Of a stretch of 64,000 nt of DNA, positions 44,519-54,106 are shown piece after piece. The position numbers were made by a program, and so were the translations under genes. This DNA is from Paenibacillus faecis (GTDB taxonomy: Bacteria > Bacillota > Bacilli > Paenibacillales > Paenibacillaceae). Numbering within the stretch: position 1 is the first letter of the stretch; each line of letters starts with the position of its first letter. The notes below the pieces were generated by a model. The model was not told the origin of the DNA and did not search any database. It saw nothing but the letters and a program-made list of their open reading frames with translations. The DNA lies in NCBI RefSeq assembly GCF_008084145.1, contig NZ_VSDO01000002.1, forward strand, positions 248,001-312,000, given 5' to 3'.

Positions 44519-46891
44519 ATGAAGGATGGGAACAAGCGAACGGAAAGGCACTTGAAGCTGTGGTATAAAGAGCCCGCTTCCCGCTGGGAGGAAGCGCTGC
44601 CGATCGGAAACGGTCGGATCGGCGGGATGGTATACGGAGGCGACCGCAAAGAGGTGGTCGCCTTGAATGAAGATACGTTATGGTCCGGATATCCCCGGGA
44701 TACGCAAAACTACGACGCGCTCCGTCATTTGGAGCGGGTAAGAGAAATGATATTTTCCGGGAAATACAAAGAGGCGGAGCAATTGATCGATGCGAAAATG
44801 CTCGCCAGAAGAACGGAGTCCTATCAACCTTTGGGTAACTTGGAGCTGGAGCATCCCGGGGATGCGCCCGCTACGGACTATTACCGGGATCTCGACTTGG
44901 AAACCGGGATTGCCGGTGTTTCCTGCAACCGTGGGGACCGGAGGTATAAGCGGGAGATTTTCGTCAGCGCACCGGATCAGGTGATGGTTGTCCATTATAC
45001 CGCTGCTGAAGGAGCTAGTCTGGACTTGACGGTTGCCTTAAATTCGCCGCTTCCCTATGAATGCAAGGCCATTCTTGAAGGAACGGGTTTGCAAATGAAG
45101 GGAACCGCGCCCAGCCATGTCGCCGACAATTACCGGGGAGACCATCCCCAATCGGTTCTGTTTGAAGAGGGGCGGGGGATTGCGTTCGTAACCGAGGTGC
45201 GGGTCGTTCAGGAGGGAGGAACTGCCGCTGCCGACCAAGAGGAAATTCGCATAGAAGGTGCATCCTCAATCACCATTCTGCTGGCGGCGGCGACGAATTT
45301 CCGCGGCTACCAAGTGATGCCGACGACGGAAGGGGCCGAAGAAGCGGCCGACGCCTGCGCGGCTGTTTTGGATGCCGCCCAAAAGCTCGGGTACCGGGAG
45401 CTTCGCCGCAGGCATGTGCAGGATCATCAAGCGCTGTTTAGCCGGGTGGAGATCGAATTAGGCCGCAGCGACAGCAGCCTGCTGCCAACGGATGAACGGT
45501 TGGAACGTTACCGGGCGGGTAATGAGGATCCCGCTTTGGAGGCGCTTTATTTTCAATACGGAAGATATTTGCTGATGACCAGTTCCCGACCGGGGACCCA
45601 GCCCGCTCATTTGCAGGGGATCTGGAATCCGAGAATTCAACCGCCGTGGAACAGCAACTATACGACCAATATCAATACCCAGATGAATTATTGGCCTGCC
45701 GAAGTCTGCAACCTGAGCGAGTGCCATGAGCCTTTGTTCGACTTGATCCGGGAATTGAGCGAAACAGGCTCGAGAACCGCCCGGATTCATTATGGAGCCA
45801 GGGGATGGGTCGCCCATCACAACGTCGATCTCTGGCGGATGTCCACCCCGAGCGACGGGGAGGCCAGCTGGGCGTTCTGGCCGATGGGCGGGGTCTGGTT
45901 ATGCCAGCATCTCTGGGAGCATTTCGCTTTTACCGGAGATGAAGCCTTCCTGCGGGAAACGGCCTATCCGTTAATGAAAGGCGCCGCGGAGTTCTGCCTC
46001 GATTGGCTGGTTCCGACCCCCGACGGGCGGCTGGTCACCGCTCCGTCCACGTCCCCGGAGAACAAGTTTTTAACCGGGGACGGGGAACCCTGCAGCGTAT
46101 CCGCAGGCTCCACCATGGATATCACTTTGATTCGCGAGATCTTCGAGCACTGCATCCAAGCGGCGGGGCTGCTCGGCACGGATCATGAATGGTCCGGGCA
46201 GCTCAGCGCAACGCTGGAAAGAATGGCGAAGCCGCAAATTGGTCCGGACGGCCGCCTGATGGAGTGGAGCGAGAATTTCAAAGAGGCGGAGCCCGGACAC
46301 CGACACGTCTCTCATTTGTACGGTCTATATCCGGGGAACTCCATAACTCCGAAAGAGACGCCGGAATTGGCCGAAGCCGCCCGCCTGTCGTTGGAGAACC
46401 GGATCGGCCAAGGGGGAGGCCATACGGGCTGGAGCTGTGCCTGGCTGATCAACCTATATGCCAGACTCGGAGACGGCGAATCGGCGTACCGTTTTGTGCA
46501 CACGCTTTTGGCCCGGTCGACTTATCCGAATTTGTTTGACGACCATCCTCCGTTCCAGATCGACGGGAATTTCGGAGGCGCGGCGGGGATCGCCGAAATG
46601 CTGCTGCAGAGCCACCGTGGCGGAATCGACCTGCTGCCTTCGCTGCCGGAAGCCTGGTCGACAGGACGGGTCGGCGGGTTGAAAGCGAGAGGAGGGTATA
46701 CCGTCGACATCGTTTGGCAAGAGGGGCGGCTTGCCGAGGCCCGTATCCAAGCCTCACGCCCAGGGTGGTGCAGAATCGTTTGTTTGAACCATACGCTACG
46801 CGTATCCCTTTCGAACGGTGCGCAGGCGAAGCGCGAAGGGGACGCCTTTTGGATGGAGGTCGGGAAAACGTATACAGTGACCTTAGCCTAA
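44519..46891 (+). CDS. GH95 glycosidase (alpha-1,2-L-fucosidase or alpha-L-galactosidase)
   Basis: The protein has 790 residues with a GGGAGTGGAGG ribosome site and no signal peptide. The N-terminal beta-domain contains VALNEDTLWSGYPRD. The (alpha/alpha)6 barrel carries the NINTQMNYW motif (residues 384-392), whose Asn residues activate the attacking water, and a WSENF segment near the predicted acid. GH95 enzymes remove terminal alpha-1,2-L-fucose, and some prefer L-galactose. Xyloglucan carries both, depending on the plant. Specificity cannot be read from sequence by eye. Confidence 0.92.
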   Translation: MKDGNKRTERHLKLWYKEPASRWEEALPIGNGRIGGMVYGGDRKEVVALNEDTLWSGYPRDTQNYDALRHLERVREMIFSGKYKEAEQLIDAKMLARRTESYQPLGNLELEHPGDAPATDYYRDLDLETGIAGVSCNRGDRRYKREIFVSAPDQVMVVHYTAAEGASLDLTVALNSPLPYECKAILEGTGLQMKGTAPSHVADNYRGDHPQSVLFEEGRGIAFVTEVRVVQEGGTAAADQEEIRIEGASSITILLAAATNFRGYQVMPTTEGAEEAADACAAVLDAAQKLGYRELRRRHVQDHQALFSRVEIELGRSDSSLLPTDERLERYRAGNEDPALEALYFQYGRYLLMTSSRPGTQPAHLQGIWNPRIQPPWNSNYTTNINTQMNYWPAEVCNLSECHEPLFDLIRELSETGSRTARIHYGARGWVAHHNVDLWRMSTPSDGEASWAFWPMGGVWLCQHLWEHFAFTGDEAFLRETAYPLMKGAAEFCLDWLVPTPDGRLVTAPSTSPENKFLTGDGEPCSVSAGSTMDITLIREIFEHCIQAAGLLGTDHEWSGQLSATLERMAKPQIGPDGRLMEWSENFKEAEPGHRHVSHLYGLYPGNSITPKETPELAEAARLSLENRIGQGGGHTGWSCAWLINLYARLGDGESAYRFVHTLLARSTYPNLFDDHPPFQIDGNFGGAAGIAEMLLQSHRGGIDLLPSLPEAWSTGRVGGLKARGGYTVDIVWQEGRLAEARIQASRPGWCRIVCLNHTLRVSLSNGAQAKREGDAFWMEVGKTYTVTLA

Positions 46892-46931
46892 AAATCGAAC
46901 AGGCCGGTTTAACGCCCTTCGCTTTTCCGGC

Positions 46932-47765
46932 TTAGTGAAGCTTGCGGAATTGCTGCGGCGTCATGCCCGTATGTTTGCGGAACGTGGCGACGAAGTGGCT
47001 GGTGTCGCGAAAACCGGTTTCCGCCGCAATGCTGGCCACCGTATGGTCCGGAAAGCCGGCCAGCCGTTCTTTGGCTTTGTGAATCCGCTTCCGCACCAGG
47101 TAGGCGTAAGGGGACAGCTCGAAAGTCAACTGAAAGAGTTTGCTCAGATGCCGGCTCGAAATGCCGAGCACTTCGGCTAGCGTATCCAGTCCGATATCCG
47201 GGTTGCCGTAGTGCTGTTCCATCCAGGCAAGCAGGGGCTCAAGCTTTTCCATGTTGCGCGTAACCGAGATGGCGCTGGGTTGGCCATACTTGCTGAGAAG
47301 ACCGAGAAACCGGTAGATCCCGGCCGAAGCTTCCAGACCGAACCGGTCGGTTCCGGCTTCAAGCATCCCCAGCATGGAGCTAAGCAGTGCCGTCAAGGGA
47401 GCATCGGATTCCCAACGAAAAAAGGCCGGCTCCCGAATCATATACGAAGACAGGATCGAGGGGGCCGCATGACCGCCAAAAGTGAGATACATCGTTCTCC
47501 ATACACCGCTGCCGCTGGCCTCATACCAATGGGGAAGACCGGGGGGCAGCAGAATACCGCTATACGGCTCCAGAAGGACCGTCTCCGTTCCGTATAACAA
47601 CGTCCCTTGCCCGGACTCGGTCTGAATCCAATGGTAACAGGGATAACCTTCGGGGCGGACGATGGGTTCCTGGTAAGGATTATAGCCGATGCTTTCTACC
47701 ACCAGCGGAAGATGGGGGTTACCTGCTGGCGAAAAGACAAACCTGCGAACGACAGGGGGGTTCAT
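46932..47765 (-). CDS. AraC-family transcriptional regulator
   Basis: The protein has 277 residues from ATG 47765, six bases after GAGGTG. The N-terminal half is a cupin-like sensor (LLEPYSGILLPPGLPHWYEA). The C-terminal half has two helix-turn-helix motifs (LDTLAEVLGISSRHLSKLFQ; TGFRDTSHFVATFRKHTGMT). It is divergent from the GH42 gene, 120 bp apart, and likely regulates it. A weak hairpin with CCGGC/GCCGG near 46896-46934 separates it from the convergent GH95 gene. Confidence 0.93.
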   Translation of the reverse strand: MNPPVVRRFVFSPAGNPHLPLVVESIGYNPYQEPIVRPEGYPCYHWIQTESGQGTLLYGTETVLLEPYSGILLPPGLPHWYEASGSGVWRTMYLTFGGHAAPSILSSYMIREPAFFRWESDAPLTALLSSMLGMLEAGTDRFGLEASAGIYRFLGLLSKYGQPSAISVTRNMEKLEPLLAWMEQHYGNPDIGLDTLAEVLGISSRHLSKLFQLTFELSPYAYLVRKRIHKAKERLAGFPDHTVASIAAETGFRDTSHFVATFRKHTGMTPQQFRKLH

Positions 47766-47885
47766 TCGAGTCACCTCAAGTACCATATTATTATATACCG
47801 TGACAATAATATTATATGTAAAGCCATTTCAATACATTTTACAATGAGAATATAATTATATCATGAATAAAGGATGTGTTCCGCA

Positions 47886-49922
47886 GTGATCAATGAAAAG
47901 CTGCCGAAAATATGGTACGGCGGGGACTACAACCCTGAACAATGGGAGCCCGAGATCTGGAAAGAGGATGAACGGATGTTCAAACTCGCCGGCATCGACG
48001 TGGCTACGGTCAATGTCTTTTCCTGGGAGCTGAACCAGCCCGATGAACATACTTACGATTTCACGCAACTGGACGAAACGATGGATCGACTTTATAAGAG
48101 TGGCGTTTATGTTTGCCTCGCGACCAGCACAGGGGCTCATCCCGCTTGGATGGCCAGAAAATATCCCGATGTCCTGCGCGTGGACGTGCAGGGGAGAAAA
48201 CGCAAATTCGGCGGACGCCATAATTCCTGTCCCAATTCGCCGACATACCGGAAATATTCCACGCTTATGGCCGGAAAGCTGGCGGAAAGATACAAGGACC
48301 ATCCCGGCCTGCTCATCTGGCATATCTCCAACGAATACGGGGGCTACTGCTATTGCGACAATTGCGCGGCCGGCTTCCGCGAATGGCTGAAGGAGCGTTA
48401 CGGCAATCTGGATGCTTTGAATAAAGCTTGGAACACCCGGTTTTGGGGACATACCTTTTATGATTGGGAAGAAATCGTCCCTCCGAGCGAGCTGAGCGAG
48501 GAATGGGGAGGAAACCGCACCAATTTCCAAGGCATTTCCCTGGATTACCGCCGCTTTATGTCTCACAGTCTGTTGGAATGCTATCGGCTGGAATACGAAG
48601 AGATTAAGAAGCACACCCCGAATATTCCGGTCACGACCAACCTGATGGGCTTTTATCCGGAGCTGGATTATTTCGAGTGGGCGAAGTACATGGATATCGT
48701 ATCATGGGACAATTATCCGTCTCTGGATACGCCGGTCAGCTTCACGGCGATGACGCATGACCTGATGCGCGGCCTGAAGAGCGGAGATCCGTTCATGCTT
48801 ATGGAACAGACGCCGAGCCAGCAAAACTGGCAGGCCTACAATTCCCTCAAACGCCCTGGGGTTATGCGGCTTTGGAGCTATCAGGCTGTCGCGCGCGGCG
48901 CGGACACGGTGCTGTTCTTCCAGCTCCGCCGCTCCATCGGAGCCTGCGAGAAATATCACGGCGCGGTCATCGAGCATGTGGGCCATGAGCATACCCGGGT
49001 ATTCCGGGAGGTTGCCGAGCTTGGCCGCGAGCTGCAGCAACTGGGCGATACGCTGCTGGACGCCCGCACGGAAGCAAAAATCGGCATCGTCTACGATTGG
49101 GAGAATCGATGGGCAACCGAATTGTCCAGCGGTCCGACCATCGCTTTGAACTATGTTAATGAAGTCCACAAATATTATGACGCGCTCTTCCAAATGCATG
49201 TGGAAAGCGATATGGTGTCGGTCGAAGAGGACTTTGGCAAATATGAAATCGTCATCGCCCCGGTCATGTATATGGTTAAACCGGGCTTTGCCAAGAAAGT
49301 GGAGCAATTTGTGGCCGCGGGCGGAACGTTCGTAACCACTTTCTTCAGCGGCATCGTCAATGAGAACGATCTGGTGACGACCGGCGGGTATCCGGGCGAG
49401 CTTCGTTCCGTTCTGGGGATCTGGGCCGAGGAAATCGACGCGCTGTTCCCGGACCAAAAGAACCAGATCGTGATGAAGCGGTCTTGGGGGAGTTTGGAAG
49501 GGCCGTATGAATGCGGATTGCTCTGTGACCTCATCCATTCCGAAGGCGCGGAAGTGCTGGCGGAGTACGGTTCCGATTTCTATAAAGGTATGCCGGTGTT
49601 GACGGTGAATAAATTCGGAAAAGGACGCGCTTATTATGTGGCCAGCAGCCCCGAGGCCGATTTCCTGCAAGGGTTGATGAAGAACCTGTGCGAGGAGAAA
49701 GGCATTAAGCCTCTTCTCGATGCTCCGGTAGGGGTGGAAGTGGCCCGCCGGGTCAAGAACGGGCTGGAATATCTGTTCCTGCTGAATCACAACGCGGAAG
49801 CTTCCGCGGTGGAAATCGGCGCCTCCGAACGCAAAGATCTGCTTGCGAATGCCGTGGTAACGGGTTCCGTGACGGTTCCGGGCCGAGGGGTTGTCATTTT
49901 GGAAAGCAAACCACAGTCCTAA
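47886..49922 (+). CDS. Beta-galactosidase, GH42
   Basis: The protein has 678 residues from GTG 47886, seven bases after GGATGTG; ATG 47874 is a less likely start. Acid/base Glu150 lies in WHISNEYGG and nucleophile Glu307 in LMEQTPSQQN. Cysteines in RHNSCPNSP and YCYCDNC form the structural zinc site of many GH42 enzymes. Barrel, trimerisation and C-terminal beta domains are all present. No signal peptide. It removes beta-galactose from imported oligosaccharides (galactan, arabinogalactan or xyloglucan side chains). Confidence 0.96.
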   Translation: MINEKLPKIWYGGDYNPEQWEPEIWKEDERMFKLAGIDVATVNVFSWELNQPDEHTYDFTQLDETMDRLYKSGVYVCLATSTGAHPAWMARKYPDVLRVDVQGRKRKFGGRHNSCPNSPTYRKYSTLMAGKLAERYKDHPGLLIWHISNEYGGYCYCDNCAAGFREWLKERYGNLDALNKAWNTRFWGHTFYDWEEIVPPSELSEEWGGNRTNFQGISLDYRRFMSHSLLECYRLEYEEIKKHTPNIPVTTNLMGFYPELDYFEWAKYMDIVSWDNYPSLDTPVSFTAMTHDLMRGLKSGDPFMLMEQTPSQQNWQAYNSLKRPGVMRLWSYQAVARGADTVLFFQLRRSIGACEKYHGAVIEHVGHEHTRVFREVAELGRELQQLGDTLLDARTEAKIGIVYDWENRWATELSSGPTIALNYVNEVHKYYDALFQMHVESDMVSVEEDFGKYEIVIAPVMYMVKPGFAKKVEQFVAAGGTFVTTFFSGIVNENDLVTTGGYPGELRSVLGIWAEEIDALFPDQKNQIVMKRSWGSLEGPYECGLLCDLIHSEGAEVLAEYGSDFYKGMPVLTVNKFGKGRAYYVASSPEADFLQGLMKNLCEEKGIKPLLDAPVGVEVARRVKNGLEYLFLLNHNAEASAVEIGASERKDLLANAVVTGSVTVPGRGVVILESKPQS

Positions 49923-49945
49923 TCCTATATAATAGAAGCACAACG

Positions 49946-49984
49946 AAGAACCGCCGACCCTCGAACAACCGGCGGTTCTTTTTG
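49946..49984 (+). terminator. Terminator after the GH42 gene
   Basis: AAGAACCGCCG (49946-49956) pairs with CGGCGGTTCTT (49970-49980), then TTT. Confidence 0.88.
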
Positions 49985-50038
49985 TTCATTATCCGACGAT
50001 TCCGTCGGCCAATATTCAGACGATGGGAGTAAGCCGTA

Positions 50039-50995
50039 ATGCAAAATGCGATTAAGCCCCAGCTGTCCGGCCAGGAACTCGAGACTTTGGTTCATCGGGC
50101 TTTTCAAGGACAAAGAACGCTGGCACACTATGAAGAATTAACGGACGGGTGGTTCAACTCGGCCTATGCGCTTACCTGCAATGACGGGTTGAAAGCGGTT
50201 TTAAAGGCAGCCCCCCGATCAGGGGACGGAATGATGTCTTATGAACGGGACGTGATCCAAGCGGAGGTGGAGGTGCTGCGCTTATTGCGAAACGCCGGGA
50301 GTGTTCCCGTTCCGGCCGTCTTTTACGATGAAATCGGATCCGAGGACGGGGCTTGGTTTCTGATGGAGTTTATTGAAGGCAGTCCTTACAACAAAGTGAA
50401 GGAAAGCCTACCGGGTGAGGAACGCGTCCGGATCGAGGAGGAGTTGGGCCGACTGAACCGGTGCATCAACCGTATTCAAGGTGAACGGTTCGGATATTAC
50501 GCCCGGGAAGAATGGCAGGGGGAGGATTGGCCGGCCGTGTTTTCGGGCATGGTTGCGGGATTGTTGAAGGATGCCCGGGTAAAAAGCATAACCCTTCCTG
50601 CGGACGAAGACGCCATTTTGGATCTTATAAGCCGGCGTAAAGCCAGTTTGGCGGAGGTAACCGTTCCGAGCCTGGTCCATTGGGACCTATGGGACGGCAA
50701 TGTGTTCGTAAAAGAAGGGCGGATTATCGCGTTGATTGACTGTGAGCGGGCGTTGTGGGGCGATCCGCTGATGGAATTTTACTTTCGCTCCGTAGCCGGA
50801 GGGAGCCAGGCCTTCTTCCGCGGTTACGGGAAGGAGTCGTTTACGTCCGCCGACCGGGAGCGGATGGAGCTGTACGATTTGTATCTGGCTTTAATTTTTC
50901 ATATTGAGTGCTATTATCGGGGATACAGCGACGAGAATCATATCCGTTGGGCCCAGGAACATCTGGTGAACACCTGGAACACGGTTAACCGGTGA
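50039..50995 (+). CDS. Aminoglycoside/choline phosphotransferase-family kinase
   Basis: The protein has 318 residues from ATG 50039. Protein-kinase-like small-molecule kinase: VLRLLRNAGSVPVPAV, WFLMEFIEGSPYNKVKE in the hinge, catalytic loop VHWDLWDGNVF (HxDxxxxN) and the metal-binding ALIDCERALWGDPLMEF. The APH family phosphorylates aminoglycosides, homoserine, choline, fructosamine or other small molecules. Nothing here points to antibiotic resistance. It is transcribed alone and ends at a terminator. Confidence 0.88.
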   Translation: MQNAIKPQLSGQELETLVHRAFQGQRTLAHYEELTDGWFNSAYALTCNDGLKAVLKAAPRSGDGMMSYERDVIQAEVEVLRLLRNAGSVPVPAVFYDEIGSEDGAWFLMEFIEGSPYNKVKESLPGEERVRIEEELGRLNRCINRIQGERFGYYAREEWQGEDWPAVFSGMVAGLLKDARVKSITLPADEDAILDLISRRKASLAEVTVPSLVHWDLWDGNVFVKEGRIIALIDCERALWGDPLMEFYFRSVAGGSQAFFRGYGKESFTSADRERMELYDLYLALIFHIECYYRGYSDENHIRWAQEHLVNTWNTVNR

Positions 50996-51030
50996 TCACC
51001 TTCGGGTAAACGGCGGGATGCCGAACAACA

Positions 51031-51079
51031 AAAAGCGCGGGTATCAGGGGATCACTCTCCTGTACCCGCGCTTTTATTT
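51031..51079. terminator. Bidirectional terminator after the APH-family gene
   Basis: AAAAGCGCGGGTA (51031-51043) pairs perfectly with TACCCGCGCTTTT (51063-51075), then ATTT. Element A3 begins at once after it. Confidence 0.9.
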
Positions 51080-51663
51080 GGGGCTTTAGCCAGTTGAGCT
51101 GGCGAAGCGTGCGAAACCAAAAACCACCTGCTATGCGGGTGGTGTAGTGCTGCTTATGGCAAAAAACGACCTGATGGGTTCGTAACATAGGAGTGTTCAA
51201 GCTGCTACTATTTATAACGAAAGGAAAAGGTAGTTTAATGGCTAATCGAAGTGATACGTCACATACAAAGAGGCGCCTAGTGAGTGTGCTTCCAAACTTC
51301 GAACTCCAAAAAGATGCAAATCTGCAGGTATTTAAGCCTGATTCCCGAGGGAATGCGAAAAAAGATGCAAATCTGCAGGCATTTCCAGCGATTTTAGAGA
51401 AACGGGCCGGTTTCGTCGAAAATTCCTGCAGATTTGCAGGTATTTAGAAATTTTGGGCCCCGAACAAGAAAAAACATGCACATATGCAGGAATTTTATGT
51501 TATCAAGGTGGTCGGTAGGGGACTGGTTATAATCGCACCCCTTCAGGGGAGGCAAAAGCGGCAACGGCATAGTAGCTTGAACGAGGTGAAAGCTAGCGCC
51601 TTAAGACGCTAGCCAGTAAATAGTCTTAGAGCAAACCACCCGTTCACACGGGTGGCTTTGATT
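51080..51663 (+). mobile_element. Element A3: best-preserved IS200/IS605-like remnant
   Basis: Both subterminal hairpins are present (AAACCACCTGC...GGGTGGT, about 51119-51144; AAACCACC...GGGTGGCTTT, about 51632-51659, ending GATT). The leader ends in ATG 51238, reading MANRSDTSHTK, like the N-terminus of IS200 TnpA, then runs into the hairpin array. It lies between two convergent genes and ends five bases before the stop codon of the M42 peptidase gene. Nothing else occupies the 50996-51667 gap. Confidence 0.7.
51313..51496. repeat. A-type four-hairpin array, copy 3
   Basis: Units lie at 51313-51333, 51364-51384, 51422-51445 and 51476-51496, with centre distances of 51, 59.5 and 52.5 bp. The middle spacer contains ATTTTAGAGAAA and CCGGTTT, also found in B-type middle spacers. 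Confidence 0.8.
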
Positions 51664-51667
51664 ACGG

Positions 51668-52741
51668 TTAGCTGCGCTCCAAAATCGTATTCAGCGTGGT
51701 GCGGTCCAGCCCTTTGACCAGACGGATCAACAATTCCTTGGCCGCCGCATAGTCATCCGTGTGAATGATCGAGGACGACGTGTGGATATAGCGGGAGCAA
51801 ATCCCGATCACCGTCGACGGCACGCCGATCCCGCTGAGGTGCACTTGCCCCGCATCCGTTCCTCCCGGTGAAACGAAATACTGATACTTGATTTTGTGGG
51901 TATCGGCCGTGTCCTGAATGTATTCGACCATCCCGCGATGCGTGAGCATGGTCGGATCGTAAATGCGCAGCAAGGCGCCCTGGCCGAGTTGTCCAAAGGC
52001 TTTCTTGTCCCCGGTCATATCGTTCGCCGCGCTGGCGTCGAGGCCGAAGAAAATGTCCGGCTGAATCAAGTTAGCCGACGTCCGGGCTCCGCGCAAGCCG
52101 AGCTCCTCCTGCACGGTGGCGCCGCAGTACAGCGTGTTCGGCAGCTTCTCCTGGTGCAGCGCCTCCATCAGCTCGATCGCCAGGCCGACGCCGTAGCGGT
52201 TATCCCAGGCTTTGGCCATGATTTTCTTCGGATTAACCATCGGCGTAAATTCGCAAATCGGAACGATTTGCTGCCCGGGACGGATACCGGCCGCTTCGGC
52301 TTCTTCCCGGCTGTCCGCCCCGATATCCAGATACATCGTTTTAAGGTCGACCGGCTTGCTGCGCTGGGATTCGTCCAGCAGATGTGTAGGGATCGACCCC
52401 ACGACGCCGATAATGCGGCCTTTTGGCGTAATGATCTGCAGGCGCTGGGCCAGAACCGCCTGGCTCCACCAGCCCCCGAGCGGCTGGAAATGCACCATCC
52501 CGTTGTCGGTAATCCCTGTCGTTATAAAACCGACTTCATCCAGGTGCCCGGCCACCATAACCCGGGGGCCTTCGTCATCGCCGCGCAGGACGCCGAACAG
52601 ACTCCCCAGCCGATCTTGTACGAATTCTTCGGTATAAGGGGACATTTGTTCCTTAAACCAGGCGCGGAGTTCCCGTTCAAAGCCGGGAGCCGCGGGAAAT
52701 TCCGTAAGCTGTTTGAACAGCTCCATCGTTTTATTGTTCAT
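51668..52741 (-). CDS. M42 family metallo-aminopeptidase
   Basis: The protein has 357 residues from ATG 52741; GTG 52753 is an alternative but overlaps the AAAGGAG ribosome site. M42/FrvX features: metal ligands His in [10 protein letters not shown], Asp in AWDNRYGVG, the Glu pair in [11 protein letters not shown], Asp in [10 protein letters not shown], and a late His in [13 protein letters not shown] cytosolic, oligomeric di-zinc or cobalt aminopeptidase that trims peptides; some family members act on glutamyl or other specific substrates. It is not linked to the sugar genes. Confidence 0.94.
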   Translation of the reverse strand: MNNKTMELFKQLTEFPAAPGFERELRAWFKEQMSPYTEEFVQDRLGSLFGVLRGDDEGPRVMVAGHLDEVGFITTGITDNGMVHFQPLGGWWSQAVLAQRLQIITPKGRIIGVVGSIPTHLLDESQRSKPVDLKTMYLDIGADSREEAEAAGIRPGQQIVPICEFTPMVNPKKIMAKAWDNRYGVGLAIELMEALHQEKLPNTLYCGATVQEELGLRGARTSANLIQPDIFFGLDASAANDMTGDKKAFGQLGQGALLRIYDPTMLTHRGMVEYIQDTADTHKIKYQYFVSPGGTDAGQVHLSGIGVPSTVIGICSRYIHTSSSIIHTDDYAAAKELLIRLVKGLDRTTLNTILERS

Positions 52742-52924
52742 CTTTTCGTACACTCCTTTCCATCAATAAATAGTATGTACCACCTTCCCCGGATTGTCCA
52801 TGCTGCCGGAAGGCGGGTTTTTCGGAAGTGGAGTAAATTCCATCTTTGGAGGTAGCAACGCCCCCCGGGGGCTCATATACTACATCAAGTTCGATTAGGA
52901 AACTCGGGGGAGGCAAAGGCGGCC

Positions 52925-53005
52925 ATGATGGAGCGCTACACCAAGGACTGGTTGTTGATCCTGCTCTTATTTATCTTGCTGGTCATCATCCTGGAATTAC
53001 TATAG
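52925..53005 (+). CDS. Small hydrophobic protein (26 residues)
   Basis: Two ATG codons (52925 and 52928) follow GGGGGAGG (52906-52913) and a second AAAGGCGG. The peptide is MMERYTKDW followed by a run of Leu/Ile/Val, about 15 residues, ending ELL. That is one membrane helix with a short polar head. It ends at TAG 53003-53005, just before a terminator. It resembles the small YjcZ-like spore or membrane peptides of Bacillaceae in size and makeup, not in a diagnostic motif. It is below the size normally called, but ribosome site and terminator support it. Confidence 0.5.
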   Translation: MMERYTKDWLLILLLFILLVIILELL

Positions 53006-53025
53006 GGCGAAAGTGCATGAAACGG

Positions 53026-53052
53026 CGGTTTTCCACGGGGAAACCGTTTTTT
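53026..53052 (+). terminator. Terminator after the small hydrophobic ORF
   Basis: CGGTTTTCC (53026-53034) pairs with GGGAAACCG (53038-53046) with one wobble, then TTTTTT. Confidence 0.75.
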
Positions 53053-53167
53053 CAAGTTTGACCCACACTATAAGGGCTCCAAGAACAGAAGTACCAAATT
53101 ACATGTATTTGCTTGATCGTGAATGAGCGGGTCTGAATGTGCTAGTGTTGGTGGTATTGAATTGTCA

Positions 53168-53362
53168 GATTAACTGGAAAAACTCCCGCTAATCAGGTGC
53201 GGGGAAGCTTGCAGCACACGATTAACGGGAATAGCTCCAGTTATTTTTCGGGCGGAGGGCTGATTTATGCCGAAGGGGAAAAATTAGCTGGAGGAATTCC
53301 ATCTAATGTGGCCAACCGGGGAGAACAGCACCAAATTAGCTGGAGAAAATCCCGGTAATTTG
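53168..53362. repeat. D-type four-hairpin cassette, free-standing
   Basis: Hairpins with consensus AAATTAGCTGGA-N5-TCCAGCTAATTT lie at 53168-53194, 53220-53247, 53281-53308 and 53333-53362. Centre distances are about 52, 61 and 53 bp. Spacers 1 and 3 share CGGGGA...CAGCAC. No terminal inverted repeats or IS ends flank it. The remainder of 53053-53599 has no supportable gene. Confidence 0.75.
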
Positions 53363-53599
53363 ACGGCTGAGCAGCTTCAGTTAGGACGTAATAGGCGTGG
53401 AATCCGCTGAATGTACGGCCGCCATATAAAATGATCTTCCGATCGCCGCCCGCCCCAGATTTCTTACGGGATCTCGTCCACTTGGACAGGCCGGATTCCA
53501 TGGATGATTTACCAATCATAACAAGAAGCCCGATGGCAAATACTGAGGATACAGTGCAAGCCCTGTCTTGAATAGTGATGATAAAAGGAGGAATCGCGC

Positions 53600-54106
53600 T
53601 TGCCAGCGAAAACGAAATCTAAGTCCGGGGCTAGGGTGGAATTGAATACGACGTCCCTGACGGAACAGGATTATCAACAAATTGCCAAGAAACATAAGCC
53701 CAAGACCAAAGTTTTCACCAACTGTCTTAAGGCTTTTCTGGTCGGGGGCTTGATCTGCCTGCTCGGCCAGTGTATACAGCAGCTGTTCATGACTTACGGC
53801 GGAATGACGTCCCGGGAAGCCAGCAGCCCGACGGTGGCGGTATTGATCATTATCTCCGTGATCCTTACGTCGCTCGGCGTATACGATAAAATCGCCCAAT
53901 GGGCCGGGGCGGGATCGGCGGTTCCGGTTACCGGTTTTGCGAACTCCATGTGTTCCTCGGCGATTGAATCCAAAGCGGAAGGACTCGTACTCGGGGTCGG
54001 GGCCAACATGTTCAAACTGGCCGGATCCGTGATTGTGTTCGGCGTGGTTGCCGCATTTGTGGTCGGTGTCATTCATGTGATCTTCGGTTTGGGGGGCGTA
54101 CACTGA
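53600..54106 (+). CDS. spoVAC: Stage V sporulation protein AC
   Basis: The protein has 168 residues from TTG 53600, seven bases after AAAGGAGG. A polar N-terminus of about 45 residues precedes four or so membrane helices (FLVGGLICLLGQCIQQLF; VAVLIIISVILTSLGVYDKI). SpoVAC is a mechanosensitive channel component of the spore inner membrane for dipicolinic acid movement. The stop codon overlaps the spoVAD start (TGATG). Only the spoVAC-AD-AE trio is present here; the AA, AB and AF genes of B. subtilis are not adjacent. Confidence 0.96.
   Translation: MPAKTKSKSGARVELNTTSLTEQDYQQIAKKHKPKTKVFTNCLKAFLVGGLICLLGQCIQQLFMTYGGMTSREASSPTVAVLIIISVILTSLGVYDKIAQWAGAGSAVPVTGFANSMCSSAIESKAEGLVLGVGANMFKLAGSVIVFGVVAAFVVGVIHVIFGLGGVH

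Noticed and set aside
51238..51447. Expressed 69-residue protein starting MANRSD
   Set aside because: Only the first 11 or so codons look like a transposase start; the rest is hairpin-array DNA and the frame is broken in copy A2.
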